NCBI GenBank assembly: GCA_900551445.1
Contig: URWA01000030.1
Coordinates: 1-37,730 of the forward strand
Length of the DNA: 37,730 nt
Source of the DNA: an uncultured Bacteroides sp.
GTDB lineage: Bacteria; Bacteroidota; Bacteroidia; Bacteroidales; Bacteroidaceae
Direction of reading: 5' to 3'
Positions 1 through 7,894 of this stretch are shown one piece after another. The number at the start of each line of letters is the position of its first letter. Position 1 is the stretch's first letter. The position numbers and the translations under genes are program-made. Under the pieces are notes generated by a model, which was not told the DNA's origin, made no database searches, and saw only the letters and a list, made by a program, of their open reading frames with translations.

Positions 1-39
1 AGTGAACCGAATTTATTTAATTTTTAACCTTGTCCATTT

Positions 40-849
40 TTAGTGGACAGTAGTGTCTTTGAATTGATACTTCTGTAAGTTTGCGATAAGGTTAGGCTTC
101 CATTGTTCTCCTATGGGAAGGTTTCGGTTACCGATGAATATCAGAAACTCCACCATATAGACATAGATAAACAGTCCAGAGAGGAATTCTGAAGTGATGA
201 AGAAATAGTGACACATGGGATGCGTTTCTCTCTGTTTTGCTATTTCGTTGAACAGCCGCATAAGTTCGCTACTATAGGGAAGCTCTTTGAAGAGAATGTG
301 GCTGTTCCACTTTGTCCATTTTGCATCGGGATCGTCGGGATGTGATTTGCCCGTATAGTATCTGTGAATCGCTTGCATCAGTTCTGCCAGTGGCAAAGAA
401 CGTTCCTCCTTAGTCAAGCAAGGGCAATTGCGACTCAGGTAATCCCGCAGCATATCCAGAAAGCCAATGGTTATCTCCTCAAAATTTCGTTTTGTCTTTC
501 CGTCTCCCACTAGATCGAGAAACAGGTAGTGATATTTTGTCCTTATTTCGCAGGAGGTTGTATCCAGCAGACGAAGTCGGAAGAATTCCACTAACAGCAT
601 GGGAAATACTTGTCTCCATTCGTGGTTCATACTTTTTCTGTAATCGATGGCTGCTTTTTCGTTTCGCTTTGCCTTCTCATTCACTTCTTTGTAGCGCTGA
701 TGACCTACTAGACTTGGGTATTTGGCATCACTTCCGAATAGCAGAGCAATATATGGATTTAGCAGGTAGTCGGCCAGCATGTGGCTCAGTTGTCCCCACG
801 ATTGCGAGGTGTTTAGTAGTTCTAATAGTGTTTCCTTATTTGTTTCCAT
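40..849 (-). CDS. Hypothetical protein, distal gene of a divergent pair
   Basis: I do not recognise this family. The protein is about 269 residues, soluble-looking and rich in aromatic and charged residues, with one hydrophobic stretch near residues 225-245 that could be a membrane segment or a buried helix. No catalytic motif or signal peptide is visible. Two in-frame starts exist, at 858 and 849. An AAAGG sequence abuts the first ATG but sits nine bases before the second, so I prefer 849. The gene overlaps the end of the upstream minus-strand gene by 14 bp, which suggests translational coupling and one operon. The pair is transcribed away from the SEDS-PBP fusion gene, so a functional link is possible but unproven. 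A short TGTCCA/TGGACA inverted repeat (31-49) covers the stop codon and may be a weak terminator. Confidence 0.7.
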   Translation of the reverse strand: METNKETLLELLNTSQSWGQLSHMLADYLLNPYIALLFGSDAKYPSLVGHQRYKEVNEKAKRNEKAAIDYRKSMNHEWRQVFPMLLVEFFRLRLLDTTSCEIRTKYHYLFLDLVGDGKTKRNFEEITIGFLDMLRDYLSRNCPCLTKEERSLPLAELMQAIHRYYTGKSHPDDPDAKWTKWNSHILFKELPYSSELMRLFNEIAKQRETHPMCHYFFITSEFLSGLFIYVYMVEFLIFIGNRNLPIGEQWKPNLIANLQKYQFKDTTVH

Positions 850-1459
850 GTAGTTCATCCTTTAAATTGTTCTTTTCGCACTTAGCGAAAGTTTGGTAGT
901 AAAAAGTGTATAGCAGATACGCCAATACGATGTCGTAGGCACTCAGGAGTTGGTAGCGGTCACACATTGAGGTATAGCCTGCTTTGAAATGTGCTTTTTC
1001 GTTTCTGATTTGAGTGGCTCGCATCTGCATGTCGATGATGAGGCTGTTGGTGTCTTTTTCTTTCTTCGTTTCTGGTAGAGTCGCTTCTGTAAATCGTTTG
1101 CCGAGTTCGGCACGGCGGTCGAAACTGGGTTTGTCAATTTCTTCCTTTGTTTCCGGCCAAAACCGATATAGGATATACGTATAATAGCTTTCCAAACTAA
1201 GAGCCAGACGGTGACTTGCTTCCTTACCTTGGGACAAGTTGTTTTCCTCGCTGCATTGCAGTACCGCACTGATGTCGGTCATCATATTGCTATTGAATAA
1301 AGGCTGTTTGTATTCCTGATTTGCTGCGATTTCGTCAGCACACTCGAACATCAGCTTCACCAGTTCGCGAATTGAAGATTCGTCATGATAAGGGAGTAGT
1401 GCCTTCAACCGATGGTGGTACAGTAGTACCAGTGTGTTTATGATTTCTTCTTTTTCCAT
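836..1459 (-). CDS. Hypothetical protein, proximal gene of a divergent pair
   Basis: This is a 207-residue protein of unknown family. It appears mostly alpha-helical, with no signal peptide, no convincing membrane span and no recognisable active-site motif. The C-terminal third has an aromatic-rich helix near residues 175-195 followed by a charged tail. It overlaps the next minus-strand gene by 14-23 bp, depending on that gene's start, so the two are probably cotranscribed and translationally coupled. It starts 200 bp from the divergent SEDS-PBP gene, and the shared intergenic region contains two short perfect inverted repeats that could be operators. There is no clear Shine-Dalgarno sequence, which is common in Bacteroidales. 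Whether it belongs to the peptidoglycan/FHA/PP2C cluster cannot be decided here. Confidence 0.7.
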   Translation of the reverse strand: MEKEEIINTLVLLYHHRLKALLPYHDESSIRELVKLMFECADEIAANQEYKQPLFNSNMMTDISAVLQCSEENNLSQGKEASHRLALSLESYYTYILYRFWPETKEEIDKPSFDRRAELGKRFTEATLPETKKEKDTNSLIIDMQMRATQIRNEKAHFKAGYTSMCDRYQLLSAYDIVLAYLLYTFYYQTFAKCEKNNLKDELHGNK

Positions 1460-1526
1460 AATTCACGATTTGCGATGCAAGTTACAAAAAAAAATAAGAA
1501 AAGCCATGATGGCGAGGTATTTGTGA

Positions 1527-1561
1527 CTGTATACATACAGATATACACTCGGGCAGAGTGT
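1527..1561. promoter_or_regulatory. Two adjacent operator-like inverted repeats in the divergent intergenic region
   Basis: CTGTAT-AC-ATACAG (1527-1540) is a perfect 6+6 inverted repeat with a 2-bp centre. Five bases later, ACACTC-GGGCA-GAGTGT (1545-1561) is a perfect 6+6 repeat with a 5-bp centre. Both lie between the hypothetical pair and the SEDS-PBP gene. They look like dimeric-regulator sites, but no regulator gene is linked to them and the assignment is only inference. Confidence 0.3.
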
Positions 1562-1577
1562 AACTATTAGCGTCGGT

Positions 1578-1629
1578 TGAAAGGAATTTGCGATTTCTTT
1601 ATACGTTTCTTTGGCTTTGCGTAGCTTTG
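1578..1629 (+). promoter_or_regulatory. Promoter of the SEDS-PBP gene with a shared 28-bp upstream element
   Basis: A Bacteroidales-type -7 box TAGCTTTG lies at 1622-1629, 30 bp before the start codon. No TTTG is found at the usual -33 distance. Instead a 28-bp element at 1578-1605, beginning TGAAAGGAATTTGC, is repeated upstream of the FHA operon (5950-5977) with only four differences, all transitions, and at the identical distance from that operon's -7 box. This supports an activator site or a variant promoter common to both transcripts. Confidence 0.6.
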
Positions 1630-1659
1630 CAGCGATAGATAAACCTAAACGAGATACTT

Positions 1660-4600
1660 ATGAAAAACAGGAAACTGATTATTCCGGTAGTGACGGCTGC
1701 GATACTGATAGCCTTGTTTATGAGCATGAACAGCAATTTCGAGCAGCGGTTTGAGCAAGTGACGGAATGCCTTGCCACAGGAGAAAGCGTCAGTCTTGAC
1801 CGTACAGTAGATGTGGACCGGCTGGCAGATGTGTTGTATGTCAACAGCTATGTGGAAACAAAGAACGATGCTCTGTTTGCAGCTGAATTCATCGCGGGCA
1901 AACTGAAAAGGGACACCCTGCCCGAAGCGGTGCAGGATTTCAATAAACGGATGTGGCACGTGCCTGTTTCGCTGATTGAGCGGGAAGGTTCTGATGGTTT
2001 CCGTGAAAAGTTGGTGCAGTCGCGTGCCTTATTGGGGTGGAACGAAGAAACGGTTGCACGTTATCGGGCAGGGAAGTGTCCATCGCGCGTTGTACTGAAA
2101 GGAGAAGGAACGGGGACGCTTACAGGCAAGGTTCTTGAAACTATTCCAAAGGAAGAGCAGAGCTTGTTGGAACGTCTGATACTAACTGACGAACGACCGA
2201 TGGCTAGTACACTGGTGCGGCTGGACGGATACAGAGTAGACAGTATCGGACAGGGAGAACGTACGGTGCTGGCGTATGCCATGACCGACGGCGAGGGTGT
2301 GGTGCGTTTCGAAGGACTGGAAATGTCAGGTTCATATAGTATGCTTCCCGTTCGTTGTGGTTATGAGTTCGGGGGAGCACAGGGGACGGCGGGTTGCACA
2401 TTGGCAGACTTGGACAAAGATGAAACCGTCTTCACATTTACAGCACGCCTGCACGCAGTACCTCTTTTCGACAAGGGAACTGTACAGCGTATGCACGAGA
2501 GCCAAACGGTGCTGGTACGCACACCCGAAGCCTTCTGCATGGAGTTTCAGATATATTTCTGTTGCTACTTTGGGGCATGGGTGCTGTTGTTTGTGCTGGG
2601 ATATGTGCGTAGAGGACGGCTAGACCCGGTGATGGCATCGTGTCTGATGGCGCTTACAGGACTTTCACTGATGTTTATGTTCGGTATCAATGATCCGTTA
2701 ACGGAGCCACTTTTGGGAGTAGAAACGGCACAGGGTATTATTATTGGTACCGTATTAGCTGCTTTGTTGCAGACGGTGAATGTACTGAAGTTCTTTCAGA
2801 ACGGCTATAGAATCCCCTTCGATATACTGGAACGCCCGTTGAATCGCGTGCTAGATTTCTTCTGTCTGCCCTACACCAAAGGCATAGGTTATTTATGCAT
2901 GGCTTTACTGCTGACCGCCGCCTTGTTGTGTTTTGGACATTCGGTGGGAGGTATGAGGGTGAATCTCAGCCTGATGGGATTCGTATTCCAGCCTAGCGAG
3001 ATAACAAAATATTTGGTTGTGGTGTTTATGGCAGCTTTCTTTTGCGACCAAGGCGAGCGTATCATACGCTATTCGAATGTAGGAGTACGTAATGTGAGAG
3101 TCGGAGCTTTCGCCACTTTTACTTTCTTTTGGAGTAAGCTCCGCACGATGGTGGTCATGCTATTCGGCATGGGAATGCTGTTAATGCTTTACATGATATT
3201 GGGCGACATGGGGCCTGCATTGGTGGTGTCGCTTACGTTTATCGTATTGTATTCGCTGATTAAGTCGCGTGTGGAAATGGGTGCAGTGGGCGATACAGGT
3301 TCTTACAATGTAGTTTGGAATTGCGATTTGCTGATGTTGATGGTGGGGATTGTGTCGTTCGTTTTATTTCTGTTGGTAGGTCAAGTGTTCCATTGCCCGT
3401 TCTTCTTTTGTGTGGTATGGTTTGGGGGGTGGATTGCCTGGGGATTGAAAAGACGTCAAATTTTCGAGTCTGCTATTTTGTTTAATATGGTTATCGCACT
3501 TTTTATATTTAGCGACAGTGCGCTCCGTGCCATAGGACAGGAAGATGTGGCACGTCGTCTTGGCGATCGTAAGGAGATGTGCATAAATACGTGGGGGCAT
3601 TTGGGATTGGAAGGTGGAGTTTTGTCTCCAGGGGTGAACACGCAGGTGGCAGAAGGATTGTGGGGACTGGCTTCCGGTGGCATGACTGGTCAGGGACTGG
3701 GCAATGGAGCATCGCAGTTCATTCCAGCCTATCATACGGACATGATTCTGCAAAGCATAGGTGAGCAGATCGGATTTGTGGGAATACTGGTCGTATTTGT
3801 TTTGATTTTTCAGCTGTTGTACAGAGCATTACGGGCCGGGTATTACACGAATCACTTGTTCACACTGTATCTGTGTGTGGGTATTTCTGTAGTCACAGCT
3901 GTGCAGTTTCTGATCATTGCTTTGGGTAGTACCGGTTTCATTCCGCTTACCGGCATCACTGTGCCTTTGCTCAGCTACGGACGGGTCAGTATGATTTTGA
4001 ACATGATGGCTTTCGGACTAGTATTGTCGGTCACCTCCCGTTGTCAGTCGGATGTTGCACGGTGCGACTCCATCCGTCAGTACAATGATATATTGGCTTG
4101 GACGTGTGCTGCCTATATGCTGTTAGGAGTGTTTGTATTGGGTATTTTCTTCCATTATCAAGTTATTGCCCGTGAGCGTACCTTGATTCGTCCAGCAGTG
4201 GCATATAACACACATGGAGCGGTAACTGTACAGTATAACCCGCGTATTGGACGACTAGTAGAATGCATGAAGCCAGGCAATATCTACGATCGTAATGGGG
4301 TGTTGCTGTCAACTTCGTATGCTGACAGCCTTGTTCATTATAAGTCTATTTACGACAAGTATCGTTTAGATATTAACTTTCATAAGGTTCAGCAGCGTTT
4401 TTATCCGTTCGGCGAGCATCTGTTCTTTATGTTAGGTGATTACAATACCAAATTATTCTTCTCTTCGCTTGATAACAGTCCGCGCGGGTTGATGGCTGAA
4501 GCTCGCTATCTGTCCGAACTGCGTGGATACGACAATGTGCTGTATGACGAGTCAGGAAATAAGGTGCGTGTAGATTTGGTTTCTAGGCAGTACCGTCCCG

Positions 4601-5940
4601 GACGTTTTTATCCCGCACGCTATGAATACCGACAGGATGGATTTCAATTACGCGACTATTCAGCTTTGCTTCCTTATCTGAAATCTGGCTATAATAGCGA
4701 CCGAATCGAGAACTATAATGCTCGTACAGAAGAAACTGGCATGATAAGACCTCAGGATATCACATTGAGTATTGATGCCGGTCTTCAGACTAGACTTCAA
4801 CAGGAATTGGCAAAGGTTGAGAAGGCAGGACAAAAGAGATGGCATCGTTTTCAGCGTACTTCGGTAGTAGTGATGGATGCATCGAACGGCGAATTGCTTG
4901 CTTCTGCCAATTATCCCTTGCCTGACGAACAGCGCCTTGCTGTTGAGCCGGAGAATTATACCGACAATTATCAGCCTGAGAATTGGCAAGCATATACAGA
5001 CTGTGACTTGGGGCTGGTTTATCCTACTGCTCCTGGTTCATCGGCTAAAGTAATGTCGGCATTGGCTGGGTTGCGGTACGTGGACGATACGGGAGAACGT
5101 ATCACAGATTCTAAGTTTACCTATTATGTGTATGAAAAAGAGCGGATACACACTGGTAAGGAAGGTGATCCTGTGGGCAATGTAAACTTTAGGCAGGCTA
5201 TCATACAGTCATCCAATAACTATTTCATTCATCTGGTGAATGACCTAGACTTGTATGACGAACTGGCATATATATACGCATCTGCCGGTATTGGTATTGG
5301 ATATACTTCAGCCTATAAAATCGATTATCATGAATATAACCCTAGCAGTGGTTGGAAAGAACGGGTGACGAAAGTCGCTCCGATGGCAACTCAAGGTTAT
5401 CGTAATTATATCAACCAGCGGACAAAAAATGCGAAAACACATCGTAAGATGGTATTTTGTGATCCTTGGTGGCGGTGGGCCTGGGGACAAGGTACATTGA
5501 GTGCCACTCCGTTAAGTATGGCGCGCATTGTAGCATCGGTAGCTAATAATGGGAAGATGCCGATAACCTGCTTTCGTATGGAAGGCAGTAAGCCAGAGTT
5601 TGTCACTCTTACCTCGGACAAGCAAATCGGAGTGTTGCAGCAGGCAATGGTGGCTGAGGCACATAAACCACTGCGAGACGGTTCACAACGTTTTATCCGC
5701 TATCCTTTTCTGGGCGGTAAGTCAGGGACTCCGGAGCGTGTAATCAAATATGCTAACGGGAGCATGGATCAACCCAATGATGCATGGTATGTATGTTATA
5801 TAAAGAACAGTAGTGGGAAGACTTCTTTAGCTATTGTGGTACGGACGGAGCGTAGCGGAAATGTAGGTTCCGGTTATGCCAAGAGTTTACTGGAACGAAC
5901 AGTAATGCCGGTACTGCACAGTATGGGTTACGTGAACTGA
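1660..5940 (+). CDS. SEDS (FtsW/RodA-type) polymerase fused to a class B penicillin-binding protein
   Basis: This 1426-residue protein appears to join both halves of a peptidoglycan synthase. Residues 7-23 form a signal anchor, followed by about 270 periplasmic residues that include a beta-sandwich-like stretch near 145-260. A polytopic SEDS domain runs from about 297 to 810 and keeps QPSE (444-447), GQGLG (678-682), an HTD motif with D694 at the position of the SEDS catalytic aspartate, and PLTGI (762-766). The usual Glu of PExHTD is replaced (PAYHTD). A further membrane helix near 835-860 leads into a PBP with an IYDRNG pedestal motif and all three transpeptidase motifs: S1127-SA-K1130, SSN (1184-1186) and KSGT (1354-1357). 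In most bacteria these activities are separate proteins (RodA+PBP2, FtsW+FtsI). The fusion predicts lipid II polymerisation and cross-linking by one polypeptide at the inner membrane. It has its own promoter and sits 93 bp before the FHA operon. Confidence 0.93.
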   Translation: MKNRKLIIPVVTAAILIALFMSMNSNFEQRFEQVTECLATGESVSLDRTVDVDRLADVLYVNSYVETKNDALFAAEFIAGKLKRDTLPEAVQDFNKRMWHVPVSLIEREGSDGFREKLVQSRALLGWNEETVARYRAGKCPSRVVLKGEGTGTLTGKVLETIPKEEQSLLERLILTDERPMASTLVRLDGYRVDSIGQGERTVLAYAMTDGEGVVRFEGLEMSGSYSMLPVRCGYEFGGAQGTAGCTLADLDKDETVFTFTARLHAVPLFDKGTVQRMHESQTVLVRTPEAFCMEFQIYFCCYFGAWVLLFVLGYVRRGRLDPVMASCLMALTGLSLMFMFGINDPLTEPLLGVETAQGIIIGTVLAALLQTVNVLKFFQNGYRIPFDILERPLNRVLDFFCLPYTKGIGYLCMALLLTAALLCFGHSVGGMRVNLSLMGFVFQPSEITKYLVVVFMAAFFCDQGERIIRYSNVGVRNVRVGAFATFTFFWSKLRTMVVMLFGMGMLLMLYMILGDMGPALVVSLTFIVLYSLIKSRVEMGAVGDTGSYNVVWNCDLLMLMVGIVSFVLFLLVGQVFHCPFFFCVVWFGGWIAWGLKRRQIFESAILFNMVIALFIFSDSALRAIGQEDVARRLGDRKEMCINTWGHLGLEGGVLSPGVNTQVAEGLWGLASGGMTGQGLGNGASQFIPAYHTDMILQSIGEQIGFVGILVVFVLIFQLLYRALRAGYYTNHLFTLYLCVGISVVTAVQFLIIALGSTGFIPLTGITVPLLSYGRVSMILNMMAFGLVLSVTSRCQSDVARCDSIRQYNDILAWTCAAYMLLGVFVLGIFFHYQVIARERTLIRPAVAYNTHGAVTVQYNPRIGRLVECMKPGNIYDRNGVLLSTSYADSLVHYKSIYDKYRLDINFHKVQQRFYPFGEHLFFMLGDYNTKLFFSSLDNSPRGLMAEARYLSELRGYDNVLYDESGNKVRVDLVSRQYRPGRFYPARYEYRQDGFQLRDYSALLPYLKSGYNSDRIENYNARTEETGMIRPQDITLSIDAGLQTRLQQELAKVEKAGQKRWHRFQRTSVVVMDASNGELLASANYPLPDEQRLAVEPENYTDNYQPENWQAYTDCDLGLVYPTAPGSSAKVMSALAGLRYVDDTGERITDSKFTYYVYEKERIHTGKEGDPVGNVNFRQAIIQSSNNYFIHLVNDLDLYDELAYIYASAGIGIGYTSAYKIDYHEYNPSSGWKERVTKVAPMATQGYRNYINQRTKNAKTHRKMVFCDPWWRWAWGQGTLSATPLSMARIVASVANNGKMPITCFRMEGSKPEFVTLTSDKQIGVLQQAMVAEAHKPLRDGSQRFIRYPFLGGKSGTPERVIKYANGSMDQPNDAWYVCYIKNSSGKTSLAIVVRTERSGNVGSGYAKSLLERTVMPVLHSMGYVN

Positions 5941-5949
5941 CCGAATGTA

Positions 5950-6001
5950 TGAAAGGAATTTGCAATTTCCCTATATGCTCGGATAAACCTTTCTATTTTT
6001 G
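5950..6001 (+). promoter_or_regulatory. Promoter of the FHA-PP2C-AAA operon, second copy of the 28-bp element
   Basis: The 28-bp element (5950-5977) begins 9 bp after the SEDS-PBP stop codon and is followed by the -7 box TATTTTTG at 5994-6001, 32 bp before the first FHA gene. The distance from the GAAAGG of the element to the -7 box is 43 bp, exactly as at the SEDS-PBP promoter. The sequence between element and -7 box is not conserved, so the element itself appears to be under selection. Confidence 0.6.
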
Positions 6002-6033
6002 TAATAGAAATAAGAAATACAAACTAAACTGTT

Positions 6034-6891
6034 ATGGAAAAAAATATTATATATTGGCTGCGAAAAATAACTGGTGCAAAGAGACGACAAAAGGAATACA
6101 TGAGTATGATGCAAACCGGTGGATGGAATGAAAGAGGAACGGATGATACCTTGCACGACTATATTGAATGGCAGAGCCGCATGGCAAAGGATATCATCCG
6201 AACAGTTGACAGTCTGGTCTGGTCTGTTGGTTTCGTGCCCGAAGACAACGAATTGCATATTTATGTTCACAACAGCCTGTGCTATCAGTCGTGTAATAGT
6301 TATAATTTTAAGGAATGGTTACGTGACTTTATGCAGATGGAAAAGAGTTATGCTTTTCATGGTTACATCTTGCATGAAGGAATATGTCGCGATATGATTT
6401 CCGCAACCTCTGTCAATCAAGAGGTTAGTATTGAGGTTCGTAGGCAGGAACCAAAAATGCTACTCGTTCAGGCTACGGTTAAATCGATTCCCGGAAACGG
6501 GAGTCTGTTGGACGGGAAAGTGGAGCTTACTGCCGAAACGGATAGGAGGGCGGACTTGAATCGATACAATATCGGTGTGGGTAGAACACCAAAGTTGGAT
6601 AATGGCAGCGTCCGTTTCAATCACATAGCTATTGACGATGATCCAGAATCGCCTTCGTTTGAACTGAACAAATATGTCAGCCGATCACATGCCTATATAA
6701 AATACGGTTCTGCAGGATTTACATTGTATGCGGAACGGGGAGGCACTCCGCTGCATGGCAAGCATACAGCTGTGTTTCGCAATGGACAACAGATAGTATT
6801 GAATTTGCCGGAGCGGGGGGTGCCACTGAAGCATGGCGACCAGATTGTGTTGAGCAAATCGGTTATTCTAATTTTTGAACAAACAATATAA
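6034..6891 (+). CDS. FHA-domain protein, intact phosphothreonine-binding motif
   Basis: The C-terminal third (about residues 178-283) is a forkhead-associated domain: a GR pair with R184 in the first strand region, then VSRSHA with S216, R217 and H219 at the positions that contact phosphothreonine in FHA domains, and a beta-rich tail ending in a typical ILIFE strand. The N-terminal 175 residues are of unknown family, soluble and without a signal peptide. The likely role is a cytoplasmic adaptor that docks onto a threonine-phosphorylated partner. It is the first gene of an operon with a second FHA-like protein, a PP2C phosphatase and an AAA+ ATPase (gaps of 28, 6 and 2 bp). Its partner could be the SEDS-PBP protein or an unseen kinase; this is inference. 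Confidence 0.88.
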   Translation: MEKNIIYWLRKITGAKRRQKEYMSMMQTGGWNERGTDDTLHDYIEWQSRMAKDIIRTVDSLVWSVGFVPEDNELHIYVHNSLCYQSCNSYNFKEWLRDFMQMEKSYAFHGYILHEGICRDMISATSVNQEVSIEVRRQEPKMLLVQATVKSIPGNGSLLDGKVELTAETDRRADLNRYNIGVGRTPKLDNGSVRFNHIAIDDDPESPSFELNKYVSRSHAYIKYGSAGFTLYAERGGTPLHGKHTAVFRNGQQIVLNLPERGVPLKHGDQIVLSKSVILIFEQTI

Positions 6892-6919
6892 AAACGTCAA
6901 ACCTTAAACTAATAACACG

Positions 6920-7888
6920 ATGAAAAAGATTACGAGTGTATTTCGTACAATGTTTCGAATGGACAAAGAATTGGGCCGAAGCAGTACGACTGTTACCAAT
7001 GCGCGTATATTAAAAGAAATATTAAAGCATTTTACTGAAGAATTGAATTATCGTTCGGTAGGGAAGAAAATGATTTATCCAATGACTTTTTATGTTCATC
7101 TTCACCAGGATGACTATCAGGCACGGAAAGACGATTTTCCTTTTTTTCTGTCTGAAATAGTAGAAGGTTTTTATCAGGTAATTCTGAAGAATATCAAAAA
7201 TTATCCTAACTATAAGGGACCTGCTGCCAATTGGAATTTTTATTTGGTCCCATGTATGGAGTCAGAATTCTCGGCAGGTGAACATATATTTTCCATCAAG
7301 TCTGGTAATGTGATTATTTGGGGCAGTTTATACGATTTTATGGATACGGATTCAGGGGGGCAAAACAAAAATGTGAATGTTTCCGTTAGGCTGGATAACT
7401 GTAAGCTACTAACCAATATCAATATAAATTACTCGGTGATGCAGAACTTGCAGTTTTTGGATGAAAACCATATCCGGATAGATTGGAGGGACCCAGTAAA
7501 AGCAATGCAGTATAAAAACTCACAGGAGAAACAGGAATTACCTGATATGAAAATTGGAGTTGGGATATTAAGCTATGTCCAAACCGGACGCAAAGAAGAA
7601 CGTTTCGTCATCAGAACCAATTCTTGCAAACTGTCCGGTGAAGGCGATACGCGTCAAGATCACTCCGTTTTTAAGATAAAGCATTCAAAAGTCGGTATTC
7701 AGCATGCTGAAATCAAATATAATCGGATGGCAAATACCTTTGAACTAGCAGCCTATCAACTGACCTCTATCAATGGTGTGGCTGTGCCGTTGAGTGAGGG
7801 TGGAGAACTGAAATGGGTTCCGCTCCCGAATGGCTCTGTCATTGTTCTGGCAGATAGTGTAGTAATAAACTTTAAAAAACTGATTTAA
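6920..7888 (+). CDS. FHA-like protein with degenerate binding motif and FhaA-like N-terminal region
   Basis: This is a 322-residue cytoplasmic protein. Residues about 210-322 have the layout of an FHA domain, but the SxxH signature is replaced by GIQH (259-262), so the Ser and Arg that hold phosphothreonine are missing and binding is probably lost or changed. The N-terminal 130 residues (strand around MTFYVHLHQDDYQ, two helices, then a strand and a 'G-x-F/I' turn) resemble by eye the layout of the DUF3662 domain at the start of mycobacterial FhaA; this is a weak similarity that an HMM search must test. It lies 28 bp after the first FHA gene and 6 bp before the PP2C gene, clearly the same operon. 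It may be a scaffold rather than a phospho-reader. Confidence 0.8.
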   Translation: MKKITSVFRTMFRMDKELGRSSTTVTNARILKEILKHFTEELNYRSVGKKMIYPMTFYVHLHQDDYQARKDDFPFFLSEIVEGFYQVILKNIKNYPNYKGPAANWNFYLVPCMESEFSAGEHIFSIKSGNVIIWGSLYDFMDTDSGGQNKNVNVSVRLDNCKLLTNININYSVMQNLQFLDENHIRIDWRDPVKAMQYKNSQEKQELPDMKIGVGILSYVQTGRKEERFVIRTNSCKLSGEGDTRQDHSVFKIKHSKVGIQHAEIKYNRMANTFELAAYQLTSINGVAVPLSEGGELKWVPLPNGSVIVLADSVVINFKKLI

Positions 7889-7894
7889 GATACT

